DNA of 64,000 nucleotides from Gemmatimonadota bacterium (GTDB taxonomy: Bacteria > Gemmatimonadota > Gemmatimonadetes > Gemmatimonadales > Gemmatimonadaceae), in the NCBI GenBank assembly GCA_016182795.1, contig JACPFW010000015.1:186001-250000 (forward strand), written 5' to 3'. The position numbers were made by a program, and so were the translations under genes. Shown one piece after another: positions 20,019 through 33,536 of the stretch; the stretch's first letter is position 1, and each line of letters starts with the position of its first letter. Below the pieces are notes generated by a model. It was given only the letters and a program-made list of their open reading frames with translations, ran no database searches and was not told the origin of the DNA.

Positions 20019-21548
20019 GTGCTCTCGCTGTGGCTCGCCCTGCTGCTCGGCGCGTGGGGCGCGGCGCTAGCGATGGCTGGCGCCCTGACCGCGCGCGTCG
20101 ATCTCTCGGCGAGCGGCGAGCGCGGCGTGCACGCCGCCACCGTCTTTACCGCGCTCGCGGTTGGCGGACTCGGATGGGCGCTGGCCGTCGGCGACCTCAC
20201 GTATCGCTACGTCGCCACGTGGGCGTCGTACAACATGGCGCTCCCCTATCGCCTCGGCGCGATCTGGGCCGGACCGTCCGGCGCGTTGCTGCTCTGGATT
20301 CTGCTGCTCGGTGCGGGCACGACCTTGGCCGCCGCCCTGCTGCCGCGCGCGGGCAGCCTGCGCGCGTGGACGGTCGCCCTGCTTGCGCTGATGCTCGTGG
20401 CGCTGCTCGGCATGGTCTGTTTCAGCGAGTCGCCGTTCCTGCGGCTCGCTTTTCCGCCAGACGATGGCCGCGGCGTTCCGCTTGAATGGATGCGGCCGGT
20501 CGTGCTGCTGCAAATGCCAATTGGATATGTCGGCATGACCATCGCGGTAATCCCGGCGATCCTGACGGTGATGGGCGCCATGGGCTCGACCCCGTGGCGC
20601 GAGGCGGCGCGTCGCTGGGCGCTGGCGGCGTGGGCGATGCTGGCGCTCGCCATGCTGCTCGACTGGCGTCGCCGCTACGGCGACGCCGACTGGGCGCTCG
20701 ACTGGCAGTGGGCGCCCGCGCACGCCGGCACGGCGTTCGCGTGGGCCGGCGCGGCGCTGCTGGTGCTGGCCACGAGCCGCAACTGGCGCGCGCCGGCGAC
20801 GATTGGCGCCGGATTCGCCGCGTTCACGCTCGCGCTCGTGGGGCTCGCCGTGCGCCGTTCGCTCGGCTGGGACGGGGTGCACGACTTTGCGGAGTCGGCG
20901 GCGGGGCGTGCCGTCGCGTGGACTTCGCTCGCGGCCGTCGTTGCCGTCGCCGTGGAGACCGTGCGCGCGGCGCGCGGCGCGCGCGGCGCGCGGGCGCAGT
21001 GGGTCGCGCAGGGGGCGGCCATCGTGGCCGCCGCGGCGCTCGCCGCATCCAGCACGGCGCGGTCGCGCGAAATTGGCGTGCGTGAAGGCGAGAGTGCGCG
21101 CGTCAGCGATCGCTTTGGGCGCTCGTGGACGCTGTCCCTCGAAGGGGTGTCCAAGGTCGGGCGCGAAGAAATCATCTCCACCGTGCTGGCCGTGCGCACG
21201 GCGCGCGACGGCAAGTCACGCGGCTACCTGACTGCCGAAGTCCGGTCGTTGTACTCGCGGACGAGCGGTCAGGTGCTGTCTGAGACATCGTTGGCCGGCG
21301 TCTCGTGGGGGCTGCTGCAGGATGTGCGCGTCGAGGTGCGCGACGTGGCGGCAACCGAGGCCGTGCTCGCCGTACAGTTCGTGCCGGCGACCACGCTGTT
21401 GTGGATCGCCGCACTTGTGGCCGCGCTCGCAGCGTGCGCCGCGATGTTCACGCGGTCGCCGGACGATCCGCCGGAGGGCTTGTTGAGCAGTACGCCGGAC
21501 CCGGAACCGGCGCCGCTCCTCGCGGCGGCCGCCGCGGAGAGCGAATGA
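20019..21548 (+). CDS. Divergent CcmF-like membrane protein
   Basis: A 509-residue polytopic membrane protein with about 10-12 hydrophobic segments. Segments match CcmF/NrfE heme-lyase topology: ASYNMALPYRLGAIWAGPSG (about 68-87) resembles the CcmF motif before its GS-LLW, and ESPFLRLAFPPDDGRG resembles the NPF-R-L...DGRGLNP segment. A soluble beta-rich domain near 355-455 matches the periplasmic loop. The Trp-rich WWD motif that binds heme in CcmF is not seen; only scattered Trp remain. So it is either a divergent cytochrome c assembly protein or a repurposed relative. Start is GTG at 20019. The last 4 bases overlap the next small gene. Confidence 0.6.
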   Translation: MLSLWLALLLGAWGAALAMAGALTARVDLSASGERGVHAATVFTALAVGGLGWALAVGDLTYRYVATWASYNMALPYRLGAIWAGPSGALLLWILLLGAGTTLAAALLPRAGSLRAWTVALLALMLVALLGMVCFSESPFLRLAFPPDDGRGVPLEWMRPVVLLQMPIGYVGMTIAVIPAILTVMGAMGSTPWREAARRWALAAWAMLALAMLLDWRRRYGDADWALDWQWAPAHAGTAFAWAGAALLVLATSRNWRAPATIGAGFAAFTLALVGLAVRRSLGWDGVHDFAESAAGRAVAWTSLAAVVAVAVETVRAARGARGARAQWVAQGAAIVAAAALAASSTARSREIGVREGESARVSDRFGRSWTLSLEGVSKVGREEIISTVLAVRTARDGKSRGYLTAEVRSLYSRTSGQVLSETSLAGVSWGLLQDVRVEVRDVAATEAVLAVQFVPATTLLWIAALVAALAACAAMFTRSPDDPPEGLLSSTPDPEPAPLLAAAAAESE

Positions 21549-21634
21549 ACGCCCCGCTCCTCAGCGGCATCGCGCTAGGCGCGCTGGCCGTCGCGTATGT
21601 GCTGTGGCCGCTGCTGCGGCCGCCCAAGCGCTGA
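21545..21634 (+). CDS. 29-residue single-pass membrane peptide
   Basis: A very short gene whose ATG overlaps the TGA of the CcmF-like gene (ATGA), which argues for real, coupled translation. The product starts MNAPLLSGIALGALAVAYVL and closes WPLLRPPKR: one transmembrane helix with a basic C-terminus. It recalls the N-terminal helix of CcmI or a CcmD-like accessory peptide of cytochrome c maturation. The call rests on context; the sequence is too short for homology. Confidence 0.55.
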   Translation: MNAPLLSGIALGALAVAYVLWPLLRPPKR

Positions 21635-21655
21635 CCGCGCGCTGATCTCCGGCCG

Positions 21656-22135
21656 CTACGCGGCCGCCTGACGGTCCTCGCGCAGCACGCGGGAGAAGCA
21701 GTGCTTTTCGGCCATTTCCACTTCGGTGCGGTCGATGCGCGTGTAGCGCAGCACCTTTTCCGGGAACTCGTCGAGCTTCTCTTTCAGGAAGCCGCACGCC
21801 TCGAAGATCGCCTCGGAGAACGACGTGGCGAAGATTTCGTCGTAGCCGCGCCGCCGCGCGAGGTCGGTGATCTCCTCAATGAGCGTGACGCCGTAGCCCC
21901 GCCCGCGCGCCGAAGGATGCACCGCCAGGCCAACGAGTTCGACCAGCGACGGCGAGTACTCGTCGAGCGCTACGCAGCCGACAATGCGGCCATTCTCCCC
22001 GCGAATCACGAGGTAGTCCGCGAGGTGCTCCTCGACGAACTGCTTGGTGCGGCGCAGCGTCTTGCCCTCGGGGGCAAACAAATTGTTCAGCGCGGCAATC
22101 GCCGCGATATCGCGTTCCGTTGGGCGGCTGATCAT
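21656..22135 (-). CDS. GNAT-family N-acetyltransferase (ArgA-like)
   Basis: A 159-residue acetyltransferase. The GNAT acetyl-CoA loop is AVHPSARGRGYGVTLIEEI at about residues 71-89, preceded by beta-strand VGCVALDEYSPSLVELVGL and followed by YDEIFATSFSEAIFEACGF. The layout and size match the N-acetylglutamate synthase-like (ArgA/ArgH-N) group, but the last 30 residues, with a His-Cys motif HCFSRVL, are unusual. Substrate unknown. Its ATG overlaps the stop of the ABC permease gene by 4 bases (ATGA), so it is coupled to the transporter. Confidence 0.85.
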   Translation of the reverse strand: MISRPTERDIAAIAALNNLFAPEGKTLRRTKQFVEEHLADYLVIRGENGRIVGCVALDEYSPSLVELVGLAVHPSARGRGYGVTLIEEITDLARRRGYDEIFATSFSEAIFEACGFLKEKLDEFPEKVLRYTRIDRTEVEMAEKHCFSRVLREDRQAAA

Positions 22136-23877
22136 CCGCGCTCCGTGGCTTCCAGGCGCCGCAGCGCCACTCGAATGGGAATTATCGTGCACGCCGCGCA
22201 CAGCAGCATCGCGGCGCCGAATCCGAACACCATCTCGACCGGGCTGGCCGCGGTGTTGAACGCCCGCGCCGCCAGATATCCGTACACCGGACGCGCCTCG
22301 AGAATGATCGTGCCGCCAATCATTCCAATAGACGCCATCATGAACAGCAGTCCACCGAACGACGTGGGGATCTGCGCGGCGTTCTCCGTCTCGAACTGGG
22401 GGAACAGCGTCCCGAAGCCGATGGCCAGCCCGGCGATGGCAAACGTCATGAACGTGATGGTAAACACCGACACCAGAAACATGAAGGTCGACACCTGCAG
22501 CAGGTAGTCGGTGACGCCCACGATGCCCAGCGCCAGCACCAGCAGCGGCAGCGTGCCAACCCAGAACTTGGCCCACAGCAGGTCGCGCATTGCCAGCGGA
22601 CTCGACCGCAGCAGCCACAGCGTGCGCCCCTCGAGCGACACGCCGGGGAAGATGAAGCGCGCCGCGATCGACGCCAGCACAAAGCCGGCGAGCACGAGGT
22701 TCAGGAACGGCACCACGTTGATGAGGAAGAAGGTGATCCCTTCTCCCTTGAGCGGCAGATACTTGATGTTGAACACGTAGACGACGACGAGCACGGCGAG
22801 CAGGATCAGCTGGCTCCACTGCGTCGTGTCGCGGAAGAAGAGCCGCAGCTCCTTCATCACCAGCTCGCGCTTCAGTGTCCCCGCTGGCGCCAGCAGGCGC
22901 ATGGCGAACCGCTGCAGCAGACCGGCGTGCGCCCACCGCTCGGCGCTCTCCTGCGCCTTGCTGAACCCCGTCGCGTAGAGCGCGCGGTGGAGCAGGGCGC
23001 CAAGCACGACCAGCGCGGCCGCGGTGGACCACAGCATGTACAGCGACAGCCAGTCGTGGGTGCCGCCGAGGAATCCCATCACCGATTTCTGCAGCCACTC
23101 GCTCGGAAGCAGCGGTGACGTTGGCCCGCGCAGCACGGCGATGAAGTCCACCAGCGACCGAAACCCTTCGGGGCGGGCGAGCTTCTCCGGACGCACGAGC
23201 CGGAACAGCAGCACAATGCCGCCCGCCGTCATCACCGCGATCACGCTCAGGATGTCGCGGGTGCGGCGCGCCGGGAAGATGTTCACCAGCAGCAGCGTCG
23301 TGGCGCTCCCGAGCACCGAGGGAATGACGAGGAACGGCACCAGCGCGAACGCCACATACGCCCAAAAGCCCCATCCGCCGTCGTACGCCATGCCGTACGC
23401 CGTGAACATCGGGATCGCCATCAGCACGACCATCCAGCTCGAAAAGATGGTCGTCTCCATCAGCTTCGCGGCGTAGACGCGCAGCCAGTCCACCGGCGCA
23501 GACACGAGCAGGTCGAGGTCCTTGGCGAGGAAGAACGACGACAGCGCCGTAATGACGTTCGACAGCAGCAGCAGCGAGAAGAAGCTCACGAGCATCAGGC
23601 CGAGCAGCTTGCCGGCCAGCAGCTCGCCGATCTCGGGGACGCCCTTGAAGTAGTTCAGCAGCTTGTAGAGCAGGCCAAAGATGAATCCCCAGAACAGCAG
23701 CCCGACCGTGGCCAACACGGCAAAGCGCGCGCCGCGCCCGCGTTCGCCGGCCATCGCCCGTGCCCGCGCCGTAAGCGCCTTCGGCATCAGGATCCACAAC
23801 AGCGGCGCATCCGGTCGGGCGACCGTCTCGATCGCCACCTGCGGCGCGTTGGGATCGTGCGGCGGATACTCAGTCAT
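22132..23877 (-). CDS. ABC exporter permease
   Basis: A 581-residue membrane protein with about 12-14 hydrophobic segments and a soluble N-terminal part of 35 residues. Layout and motifs such as SAPVDWLRVYAAKL and LLWAKFWVGTLPLLVLALG fit the large two-half permeases of putative ABC exporters (ABC-2-like). It is encoded directly downstream of its ATPase gene (49 bases apart). Substrate unknown. I chose the ATG at 23877; an ATG 21 bases upstream sits inside a type A repeat and is less likely. Confidence 0.85.
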   Translation of the reverse strand: MTEYPPHDPNAPQVAIETVARPDAPLLWILMPKALTARARAMAGERGRGARFAVLATVGLLFWGFIFGLLYKLLNYFKGVPEIGELLAGKLLGLMLVSFFSLLLLSNVITALSSFFLAKDLDLLVSAPVDWLRVYAAKLMETTIFSSWMVVLMAIPMFTAYGMAYDGGWGFWAYVAFALVPFLVIPSVLGSATTLLLVNIFPARRTRDILSVIAVMTAGGIVLLFRLVRPEKLARPEGFRSLVDFIAVLRGPTSPLLPSEWLQKSVMGFLGGTHDWLSLYMLWSTAAALVVLGALLHRALYATGFSKAQESAERWAHAGLLQRFAMRLLAPAGTLKRELVMKELRLFFRDTTQWSQLILLAVLVVVYVFNIKYLPLKGEGITFFLINVVPFLNLVLAGFVLASIAARFIFPGVSLEGRTLWLLRSSPLAMRDLLWAKFWVGTLPLLVLALGIVGVTDYLLQVSTFMFLVSVFTITFMTFAIAGLAIGFGTLFPQFETENAAQIPTSFGGLLFMMASIGMIGGTIILEARPVYGYLAARAFNTAASPVEMVFGFGAAMLLCAACTIIPIRVALRRLEATERG

Positions 23878-23925
23878 CGACCGCCCGCCATCGACCATCT
23901 ACCAGCTACCGTCCACCATCTGCCC
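23878..23925. repeat. Type A repeat between ABC genes
   Basis: The 48-base gap between the ATPase stop and the permease start carries CGCCATCGACCATCTACC and CCGTCCACCATCTGCCCC, the complement form of the GATGG repeat. It separates two genes that would otherwise be tightly linked, and the permease translation signals border on it. Confidence 0.5.
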
Positions 23926-24684
<759 letters not shown>

Positions 24685-24689
24685 TGGCG

Positions 24690-24782
24690 AAGGGCAGATG
24701 GTAGGCGGTAGATGGTAGAGGGTAGATGGTAGAGGGTAGATGGTAGAGACGGCGTTCTACCATCTACCTCCTACCCTCTACA
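24690..24782. repeat. Type A repeat, tandem GGTAGATGGTAGA hairpin
   Basis: Three or more direct copies of GGTAGATGGTAGAG lie at 24700-24750, followed at 24756-24780 by the complementary TCTACCATCTACC and CTACCCTCTACAATC. The whole can fold into one long stem. It lies upstream of the ABC ATPase gene and overlaps the stop region of the transglutaminase-like gene at 24764. Confidence 0.65.
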
Positions 24783-26362
24783 ATCTGAATCTCAAGATTC
24801 CCAATCAATCGAAGCAACTCCGCCTGCTGGGTAAGCCCGCCGACGACAAAGCGCAGGTGCGCCGCGTCGGCGGGGAACTGCCCGAACGTCGGATCCACCG
24901 GCACCCAATCATCGAGCCAGACCTCGGGCCACGCGTGGTAGTAGAACTTGCCGCGCACATACGCGAGGCCGGTGGCGATGCGCGCCGGAATGCCGACGGC
25001 GCGCGCCAGCGCGACGTACAGCTGGGTGTGCTCGTTGCAGTCGCCGCGCCGCGTGCGCAGTACCTGCAGCGCGTTGGGGACGCTGAACGTCACTTCCTTG
25101 GCCAGCGAATCGTATACCCACCGATTCAGCTTCTCCGCCACCCGCATCGCGTCGCGCTCGAGCCCGGTGATCGCAATCGCCTTCTGCACGATGGCGATGT
25201 CGTTGGACTGCAGCAGCGGCTCCGCCGCCAGCTCCGTCCTGAACCGCTGGAGGAACGCGGGCGCGCGCGTCGTCAGTGAATAGGCGCGCGCCGGCAGCGT
25301 CCGACGCTCCACCAAAAGCGTGTCGCCGCGCAACGTCTGCCGCCCGCCGTCCAGCGCGTAGCCGGCGAGTGGTACCCCGAGCAGCCGCACCCGCAGGCGC
25401 GGCAGGGCCGCCGCGCCGAGCGTCACACCGGCCGATATCGCCGTGCTCTCAAAGACGTCGCGCGCCGGTCCGCTCTCGGCGGCAGGCGCCGCCGCGCGCG
25501 CGATGCGCCAGTTCTCGAACGCCAGCTCATACGCGGTGCGCCGCAGGGTGATCCCCGCCGGTTGGGTGGCCACCACCACGCGCCCCTGCGCATCCACCCA
25601 TCCGTCAAAGCCGCCCCCCTCGCGCACGACGTGCCACGACCGCACCGTGTCGCGCTGCGCGCTCTTCCACACCTTGGCCGCCGCGTCAAACTTCGCCGAG
25701 TCGTCCACCACAAAGAGGCTCTCGGCGGTGACGCGCAGGGCCACGTCGCGCGACTGCATCTGCTGCGGGTCAAACGTTGGCAGGCGATACGTCTTGCCCG
25801 TCTCCGGCGTCTCGCCGAGCGCCATCGCCAGCGGCGCGAGCGTCGGCACGAGCACGGGACCGCGCACCGCCACGCGCTGCGTGTCGGCGCTCTGGCCGGG
25901 GACATCCATCGCGAAGATCGCGAGACTGTCGCCTTCAATGCGGCCAGTGACGCGCAGCGGCGTCTCGGCTGCCTCGGCCTGCACGTCAAAGGTGCGCAAG
26001 GCCAGCGCGCGCGACAGCAGCACCACCGACCGCGCCGAGGCGCGGTGCACGCGCCCGGCGAGCGGCAGGTCAGCCACGAAGTAGTCGGTGACCTCGATGC
26101 CGTTGGCTACGGTATCAATGGTTGTCGAGGCAAAGCCGATGCGGACGCCGCCCTGCTCGACCACATAGAACGTCGCCCCCGGACTCAGGCGCAGCGCCGC
26201 CTCGGCCAGCCGCTCGGCGCGCCCCTGAAAGAACTCGCGGCGCACGAGCAGGGTGAGCCCGGCGCCCCACGCGGCAAGCAGCGTCAGCGCGAGGATGAAG
26301 CGGAAGCGTCCGTGCCCGGCGCGCGCGCGTTGCGGCACCGGCGTGCTGGGGGACGCAGACAT
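24764..26362 (-). CDS. Membrane-anchored transglutaminase-like protein
   Basis: A 532-residue protein with an N-terminal transmembrane helix (about 20-40: [20 protein letters not shown]). The C-terminal transglutaminase-like domain has a full Cys-His-Asp triad: [12 protein letters not shown], then [11 protein letters not shown] and VPVDPTFGQ. The long middle (about 60-390) is beta-rich and unassigned. Such exported proteins are often proteases or amidases in the periplasm. Its ATG overlaps the TAA of the upstream TPR gene by one base, so the two are coupled and may form a complex. The gene ends inside the type A repeat. Confidence 0.83.
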   Translation of the reverse strand: MSASPSTPVPQRARAGHGRFRFILALTLLAAWGAGLTLLVRREFFQGRAERLAEAALRLSPGATFYVVEQGGVRIGFASTTIDTVANGIEVTDYFVADLPLAGRVHRASARSVVLLSRALALRTFDVQAEAAETPLRVTGRIEGDSLAIFAMDVPGQSADTQRVAVRGPVLVPTLAPLAMALGETPETGKTYRLPTFDPQQMQSRDVALRVTAESLFVVDDSAKFDAAAKVWKSAQRDTVRSWHVVREGGGFDGWVDAQGRVVVATQPAGITLRRTAYELAFENWRIARAAAPAAESGPARDVFESTAISAGVTLGAAALPRLRVRLLGVPLAGYALDGGRQTLRGDTLLVERRTLPARAYSLTTRAPAFLQRFRTELAAEPLLQSNDIAIVQKAIAITGLERDAMRVAEKLNRWVYDSLAKEVTFSVPNALQVLRTRRGDCNEHTQLYVALARAVGIPARIATGLAYVRGKFYYHAWPEVWLDDWVPVDPTFGQFPADAAHLRFVVGGLTQQAELLRLIGNLEIQIVEGRR

Positions 26363-27414
26363 TATCGCCCCTGGGCGTCGCGCATATGGCGGTACGCCAC
26401 CGCCGCGTCGGCGGGCCGCCCGAGCCGGTCGAGCACGATCCCCACACCCTTGAACGCGCGCCAATGTCCGGGGTCGAGCTGCGCGGCGTGTTCGTACGCG
26501 CGCAGCGCGGCCGTCAGCTGATCGACATGGTTGAGCGCTTCGCCCAGATAGAAGTGCGCCAGCGCATCGTCCGGACGTTGAGCGGCGGCCTTGGTGAGCG
26601 GCTCCACCGCGTCGCGCCAGCGGGCGCGCCGACACGACAGGATGCCCGTCTGCAGCAACACCTCCGGATCGTCGGCGTGCAGCTTGGCGGCGCGCTTGAG
26701 CTCCGCCTCGGCGCGGTCGTACTGCAGGCGTCCGCCCAGCAGGAAGGCGCGCGCGCAGGTGAGACGCAGTTCGTCTCCGCCCGCCGCGGCGCACTCGTCG
26801 AGCGCCTCGATGGCGGCGCTCGCGTTGCCGTGCTTCTCCAGCGCGTTGGCGTAGGCGATGGCCGCGTCGGCATCGCGCGGCGACATCTCGGTCGAGCGCT
26901 TGAGCGGATCGAGCGCGGCCGACGGGATCGCCACCTGCGCCGGGCGCATCGGCGCCACCGAGGCGCTGGGCAGCGGATGCGTGCCGGTCGTCCGCATCCC
27001 GCTTGCGGGCCGTACGTCCGCCGACCGTCCGGCGTCCGCTGGGCCTGTCGGCGAGGCCGGCGATTTTGGCGACGCGGCGGATGTCCAACTGGTGGCCGCG
27101 GCGCGCGCCGTCGGAGCTGGCGACGCACTCTGTGGCCTCGGCACTCCCACGCGCCGCGCGCCCGCTGGTGTCGCCTCCGCTTCCTGCACGATGCGCACCG
27201 ACCAACTCGGGCCGGCATCCTCCACATCGTCGTACGACGACTCGCCGCACACGGGAGGCTCGCGGTGCGCCATCGCGGACTCGGTGCCGCCGCCGGTCGC
27301 GCCGGGTTGCAGGTCGACGCGCAGCTGCGGCACGGCCTCCACGTCGCCAAACGAGAGCTGGGCGGGGTCAATGCTCGGCAGGGCCGGCGTCGGTCGCGGA
27401 TCGCGAATCGTCAC
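26362..27414 (-). CDS. TPR-repeat protein with low-complexity N-terminus
   Basis: A 350-residue protein. Residues 1-170 are Pro/Ala/Thr-rich and probably disordered. Residues 180-350 carry about five TPR units, for example [53 protein letters not shown] and [13 protein letters not shown]. It would act as a protein-binding scaffold. Coupled to the transglutaminase-like gene (TAATG overlap). The start is a GTG at 27414. It is divergent from uvrA with 150 bases between, room for promoters of both. Confidence 0.8.
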   Translation of the reverse strand: MTIRDPRPTPALPSIDPAQLSFGDVEAVPQLRVDLQPGATGGGTESAMAHREPPVCGESSYDDVEDAGPSWSVRIVQEAEATPAGARRVGVPRPQSASPAPTARAAATSWTSAASPKSPASPTGPADAGRSADVRPASGMRTTGTHPLPSASVAPMRPAQVAIPSAALDPLKRSTEMSPRDADAAIAYANALEKHGNASAAIEALDECAAAGGDELRLTCARAFLLGGRLQYDRAEAELKRAAKLHADDPEVLLQTGILSCRRARWRDAVEPLTKAAAQRPDDALAHFYLGEALNHVDQLTAALRAYEHAAQLDPGHWRAFKGVGIVLDRLGRPADAAVAYRHMRDAQGR

Positions 27415-27513
27415 GGAACTCGGAGGGAGAGGGGCGGGCCACTTAATCTAGCCGCCGGGCCGTGTAGTCAGCCAACCGCGCGCCCCGCGACCGGTCGTGC
27501 CCAACGCGACATC

Positions 27514-27519
27514 TATAAT
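27514..27519 (+). promoter_or_regulatory. Candidate -10 box upstream of uvrA
   Basis: A perfect TATAAT at 27514-27519 stands 49 bases before the uvrA ATG in the gap between divergent genes. A convincing -35 box is not seen at 17 bases upstream (CCGGTC), so a sigma-70 promoter is possible but weakly supported. Confidence 0.4.
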
Positions 27520-27567
27520 AGAAGTGCGGTTCCCATCCGGCGGTTCCCCACGCCATCTTACAATGCT

Positions 27568-30369
<2,802 letters not shown>

Positions 30370-30490
30370 CAGGCTGATGGCTGATGGCGGATGGCGGATG
30401 GTGGATGGCAGAGGCAGACGCTGAGCCCCAGCGCCCGTAATCGCCAATCGCCATCCCAAATCGCAATCTTCAATCCCAATCCTGAGTCCA
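30370..30490. repeat. Type A repeat between uvrA and sdaAB
   Basis: After the uvrA stop there is GGCTGATGGCTGATGGCGGA, then further GGATGG units to about 30410, a small stem around CGCTGAGCCCCAGCG, then the complementary CGCCAATCGCCATCCC and a series of ATC units up to 30480. It recalls the repeat after gyrB (ATCC units) and those near 2.9 and 38.7 kb. Confidence 0.65.
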
Positions 30491-30502
30491 TATCCCCCCA
30501 TC

Positions 30503-31177
30503 ATGGTCTCCATTCTAGATATCATCGGCCCCGTCATGGTCGGCCCGAGCAGCAGCCACACCGCGGGCGCCTGCCGGCTCGGGCTGATTGCGCGCAATCT
30601 CGTCGGCGGCACGCCGCAGAAGGCGCACATCGAGCTGCACGGCTCCTTTGCGCGGACCGGCGAAGGGCACGGCACCGACAAGGCGATAGTCGGCGGCCTG
30701 CTCGGCTTCCGTCCCGATGACGACCGCCTGCGCACGGCGCTCGACATCGCCGCCGGCGAGGCGCTCGACTACACCTTCGCCAAGACCAAGCTCGGCGAGG
30801 AGAATGAAGTGCACCCCAACTCGGTGCGCATCACCGTCGAGCGCGACGGACGCACCTCGGTGATGGTCGGCTCGTCACTCGGAGCTGGGCGCATTCTCGT
30901 GAACGAGATCGACGGCTATCCGGTGGAGGTGCACGCCGATCTCCACACCCTCTTGCTTGTCGCCGAGGACACAAAGGGTTCCATTGCGCGCATCACCACG
31001 CTCCTCGCCGACGACGGCGTGAACATCGCCACGCTTCGCGTCTCGCGCCGCCGCCGCGGCGGCGATGCGTTCATGGTGATTGAAGTGGACGAACCGCCCG
31101 GTGATGATGTGCGCGATCACATCCGCGCCCTCCCCTGGGTCCGCTGGGCACGACGGTTGGATAAGGTCACTGGGTAG
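30503..31177 (+). CDS. sdaAB: L-serine dehydratase beta subunit
   Basis: A 224-residue protein: N-terminal SDH-beta domain with IGPVMVGPSSSHTAG (residues 8-22), the serine/4Fe-4S interface motif, and a C-terminal ACT domain (about 145-220: HTLLLVAEDTKGSIARITTL). With SdaAA it deaminates L-serine to pyruvate and ammonia; the ACT domain probably senses serine. The two-gene form is known from Bacillus and others. sdaAA lies 84 bases downstream, separated by a type C repeat, which is odd for an obligate pair. Confidence 0.95.
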   Translation: MVSILDIIGPVMVGPSSSHTAGACRLGLIARNLVGGTPQKAHIELHGSFARTGEGHGTDKAIVGGLLGFRPDDDRLRTALDIAAGEALDYTFAKTKLGEENEVHPNSVRITVERDGRTSVMVGSSLGAGRILVNEIDGYPVEVHADLHTLLLVAEDTKGSIARITTLLADDGVNIATLRVSRRRRGGDAFMVIEVDEPPGDDVRDHIRALPWVRWARRLDKVTG

Positions 31178-31179
31178 AG

Positions 31180-31258
31180 GAAGGGAAGAGAAGAGTCCCC
31201 TCCTCGTCCCCCATCCCGTCCCACCTCGCCAAGTCCCGGCCCCCCTCCTCGTTCCGAC
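31180..31258. repeat. Type C repeat between sdaAB and sdaAA
   Basis: The gap holds purine runs (GAGGAAGGGAAGAGAAGAG) and then pyrimidine runs, ending with AGTCCCGGCCCCCCTCCTCG and TTCC (31232-31255). The last 24 bases are nearly identical to 32246-32269 in the next gap. Most of it can pair into a hairpin. Confidence 0.6.
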
Positions 31259-31261
31259 ACC

Positions 31262-32140
31262 ATGTTCACCTCGCTAGCCTCTGCCATCCTCGAAGCCGAG
31301 TCCCGTGGTCTTCGTCTCAGTGAAGTCGCGCTGGAAGCCGAGTCGCTCGATCAAGGCCGGTCCGTCGCGGACATCCGCGCGGCGCTCGCTCGCGCGCTCG
31401 CGGTGATGCGCGAGGCCGTCGCGCGCGGCGCCGAGGGCGATCTCAAGAGCACGTCGGGCCTCGTCGGCGGCGATGCCGCCAAGCTGCGCCACGGTCCGGC
31501 CGGGCCGATGAGCGGCACCCCGTTCCGCGACGTCCTGATGCGCGCGCTCGCGGTGCAGGAAGTGAATGCCGCGATGGGCGTCATCGTCGCCGCCCCCACC
31601 GCCGGCGGCGCCGGCGTGCTCCCCGCCGTGCTTACCGGCCTGGCCGACGCGCGCGGCATCAGCGACGACCGCGTCATCGATGCGCTGGCGACGGCCGGAC
31701 TGATTGGAGCGGTCATCGCCGATCGCGCGTCACTGAGCGGCGCGGAGGGTGGCTGTCAGGCCGAGACCGGCGCGGCGGCGGGGATGGCCGCCGGCGCGGC
31801 CGTCGAGATGCTCGGCGGGTCGCCCGCCCAGTGCGGCCACGCCGTCGCGCTCGCCCAACAGGGAACGCTCGGCCTCGTCTGCGACCCACTCGGCGGGCTG
31901 GTCGAGCTGCCCTGTGTCTTCCGCAACGCCACCGGCAGCGCCATCGCGCTGGCCGCCATCGAAATGGCCCTCGCCGGCATCGAGTTTGCGATTCCGGCCG
32001 ACGAAGTCATCGATACCATGGGACAGATTGGTCGCGAGATGGATGTGAGATACAGAGAGACGGCGGGAGGAGGGTTGGCGGCGACGCCTACGGGGCGGCG
32101 GCTCGCTAAAGAGAGATTGTACCAGTTGAAGCGGAACTGA
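31262..32140 (+). CDS. sdaAA: L-serine dehydratase alpha subunit
   Basis: A 292-residue SDH-alpha protein. Cysteines that can bind the catalytic 4Fe-4S cluster are in EGGCQAETG (about 160-170), LVCDPLGGLVELPC (about 208-222, two Cys). It catalyses iron-sulfur-dependent dehydration and deamination of L-serine to pyruvate with SdaAB. The oxygen-sensitive cluster means activity depends on redox state. The ATG at 31262 lies right at the edge of the type C repeat with no visible Shine-Dalgarno. Confidence 0.95.
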   Translation: MFTSLASAILEAESRGLRLSEVALEAESLDQGRSVADIRAALARALAVMREAVARGAEGDLKSTSGLVGGDAAKLRHGPAGPMSGTPFRDVLMRALAVQEVNAAMGVIVAAPTAGGAGVLPAVLTGLADARGISDDRVIDALATAGLIGAVIADRASLSGAEGGCQAETGAAAGMAAGAAVEMLGGSPAQCGHAVALAQQGTLGLVCDPLGGLVELPCVFRNATGSAIALAAIEMALAGIEFAIPADEVIDTMGQIGREMDVRYRETAGGGLAATPTGRRLAKERLYQLKRN

Positions 32141-32142
32141 AC

Positions 32143-32276
32143 GGAACGGGGAGGGGGGGCCGGGACTCAGGGACGAGCGAGGAGAGGGGTGAAGGGCGGC
32201 GAGATGATCGCCCTCCCCGTTCCACCTCCCGTTCCCACGTTCCTTAGTCCCGGCCCTCCTCCTCGTTCCGTTTCCT
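32143..32276. repeat. Type C hairpin repeat, complete copy
   Basis: The left arm is GGAACGGGGAGGGGGGGCCG plus GGACT (32143-32167) and the right arm is AGTCCCGGCCCTCCTCCTCG plus TTCC (32246-32269). They are complementary apart from two or three positions, and an inner pair (GGCGGCGAGATGATCGCC, about 32197-32214) also folds. It lies between sdaAA and the YbjN gene. Confidence 0.7.
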
Positions 32277-32355
32277 TGCTTCCCGACTGTGTCAGTGTGA
32301 AACTTTGTCCCATGGGGTCTGCGTACTATCCCCACACGCTGATCAAGGGACGGAC

Positions 32356-32760
32356 ATGGTCAACCGCGAAGACATCGAAAAATTCCTCGACCGTCTGTCG
32401 AGAGAAGGCGCCACGTACCAGGAGATCGAGCCCGGCCTCTGGGCGGTCAATCCGGGGGGCGAGTTCGAGATGAATGTGGTGGTGCACCACTCGCCGCCCG
32501 TCGCCGTACTCCGGGTCAAGGTGATGGACTACCCCGCGAATGATCTCACGGCCGCGCGCCTCAACCGGCGCCTGCTCGAGTTCAATGCCACCGACCTGCT
32601 CCACGGCTCGTACGGCATCGACAACGGCTCCATCGTCCTGACCGAGGCGCTCGAACTCGACCACCTCGACTTCACCGAATTTCTGGCCGCTTACGAGAGC
32701 ATCACGCTCGCCCTGCCTGCGCATCTTCGCGAGCTGGCGACGATCACCGAGGCTAAGTGA
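32356..32760 (+). CDS. YbjN-domain protein
   Basis: A 134-residue protein resembling the YbjN/type III secretion chaperone-like fold: a helix (NREDIEKFLDRLS), then beta-strands with MNVVVHHSPPVAVLRVKVMD and the final helix EFLAAYESITLALPAHL. Bacterial YbjN proteins are linked to stress responses and chaperoning; the substrate here is unknown. An AAGGGA lies just upstream of the ATG at 32356. It is followed after 2 bases by the PspA gene, so both likely share a transcript. Confidence 0.7.
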   Translation: MVNREDIEKFLDRLSREGATYQEIEPGLWAVNPGGEFEMNVVVHHSPPVAVLRVKVMDYPANDLTAARLNRRLLEFNATDLLHGSYGIDNGSIVLTEALELDHLDFTEFLAAYESITLALPAHLRELATITEAK

Positions 32761-32762
32761 CA

Positions 32763-33536
<774 letters not shown>

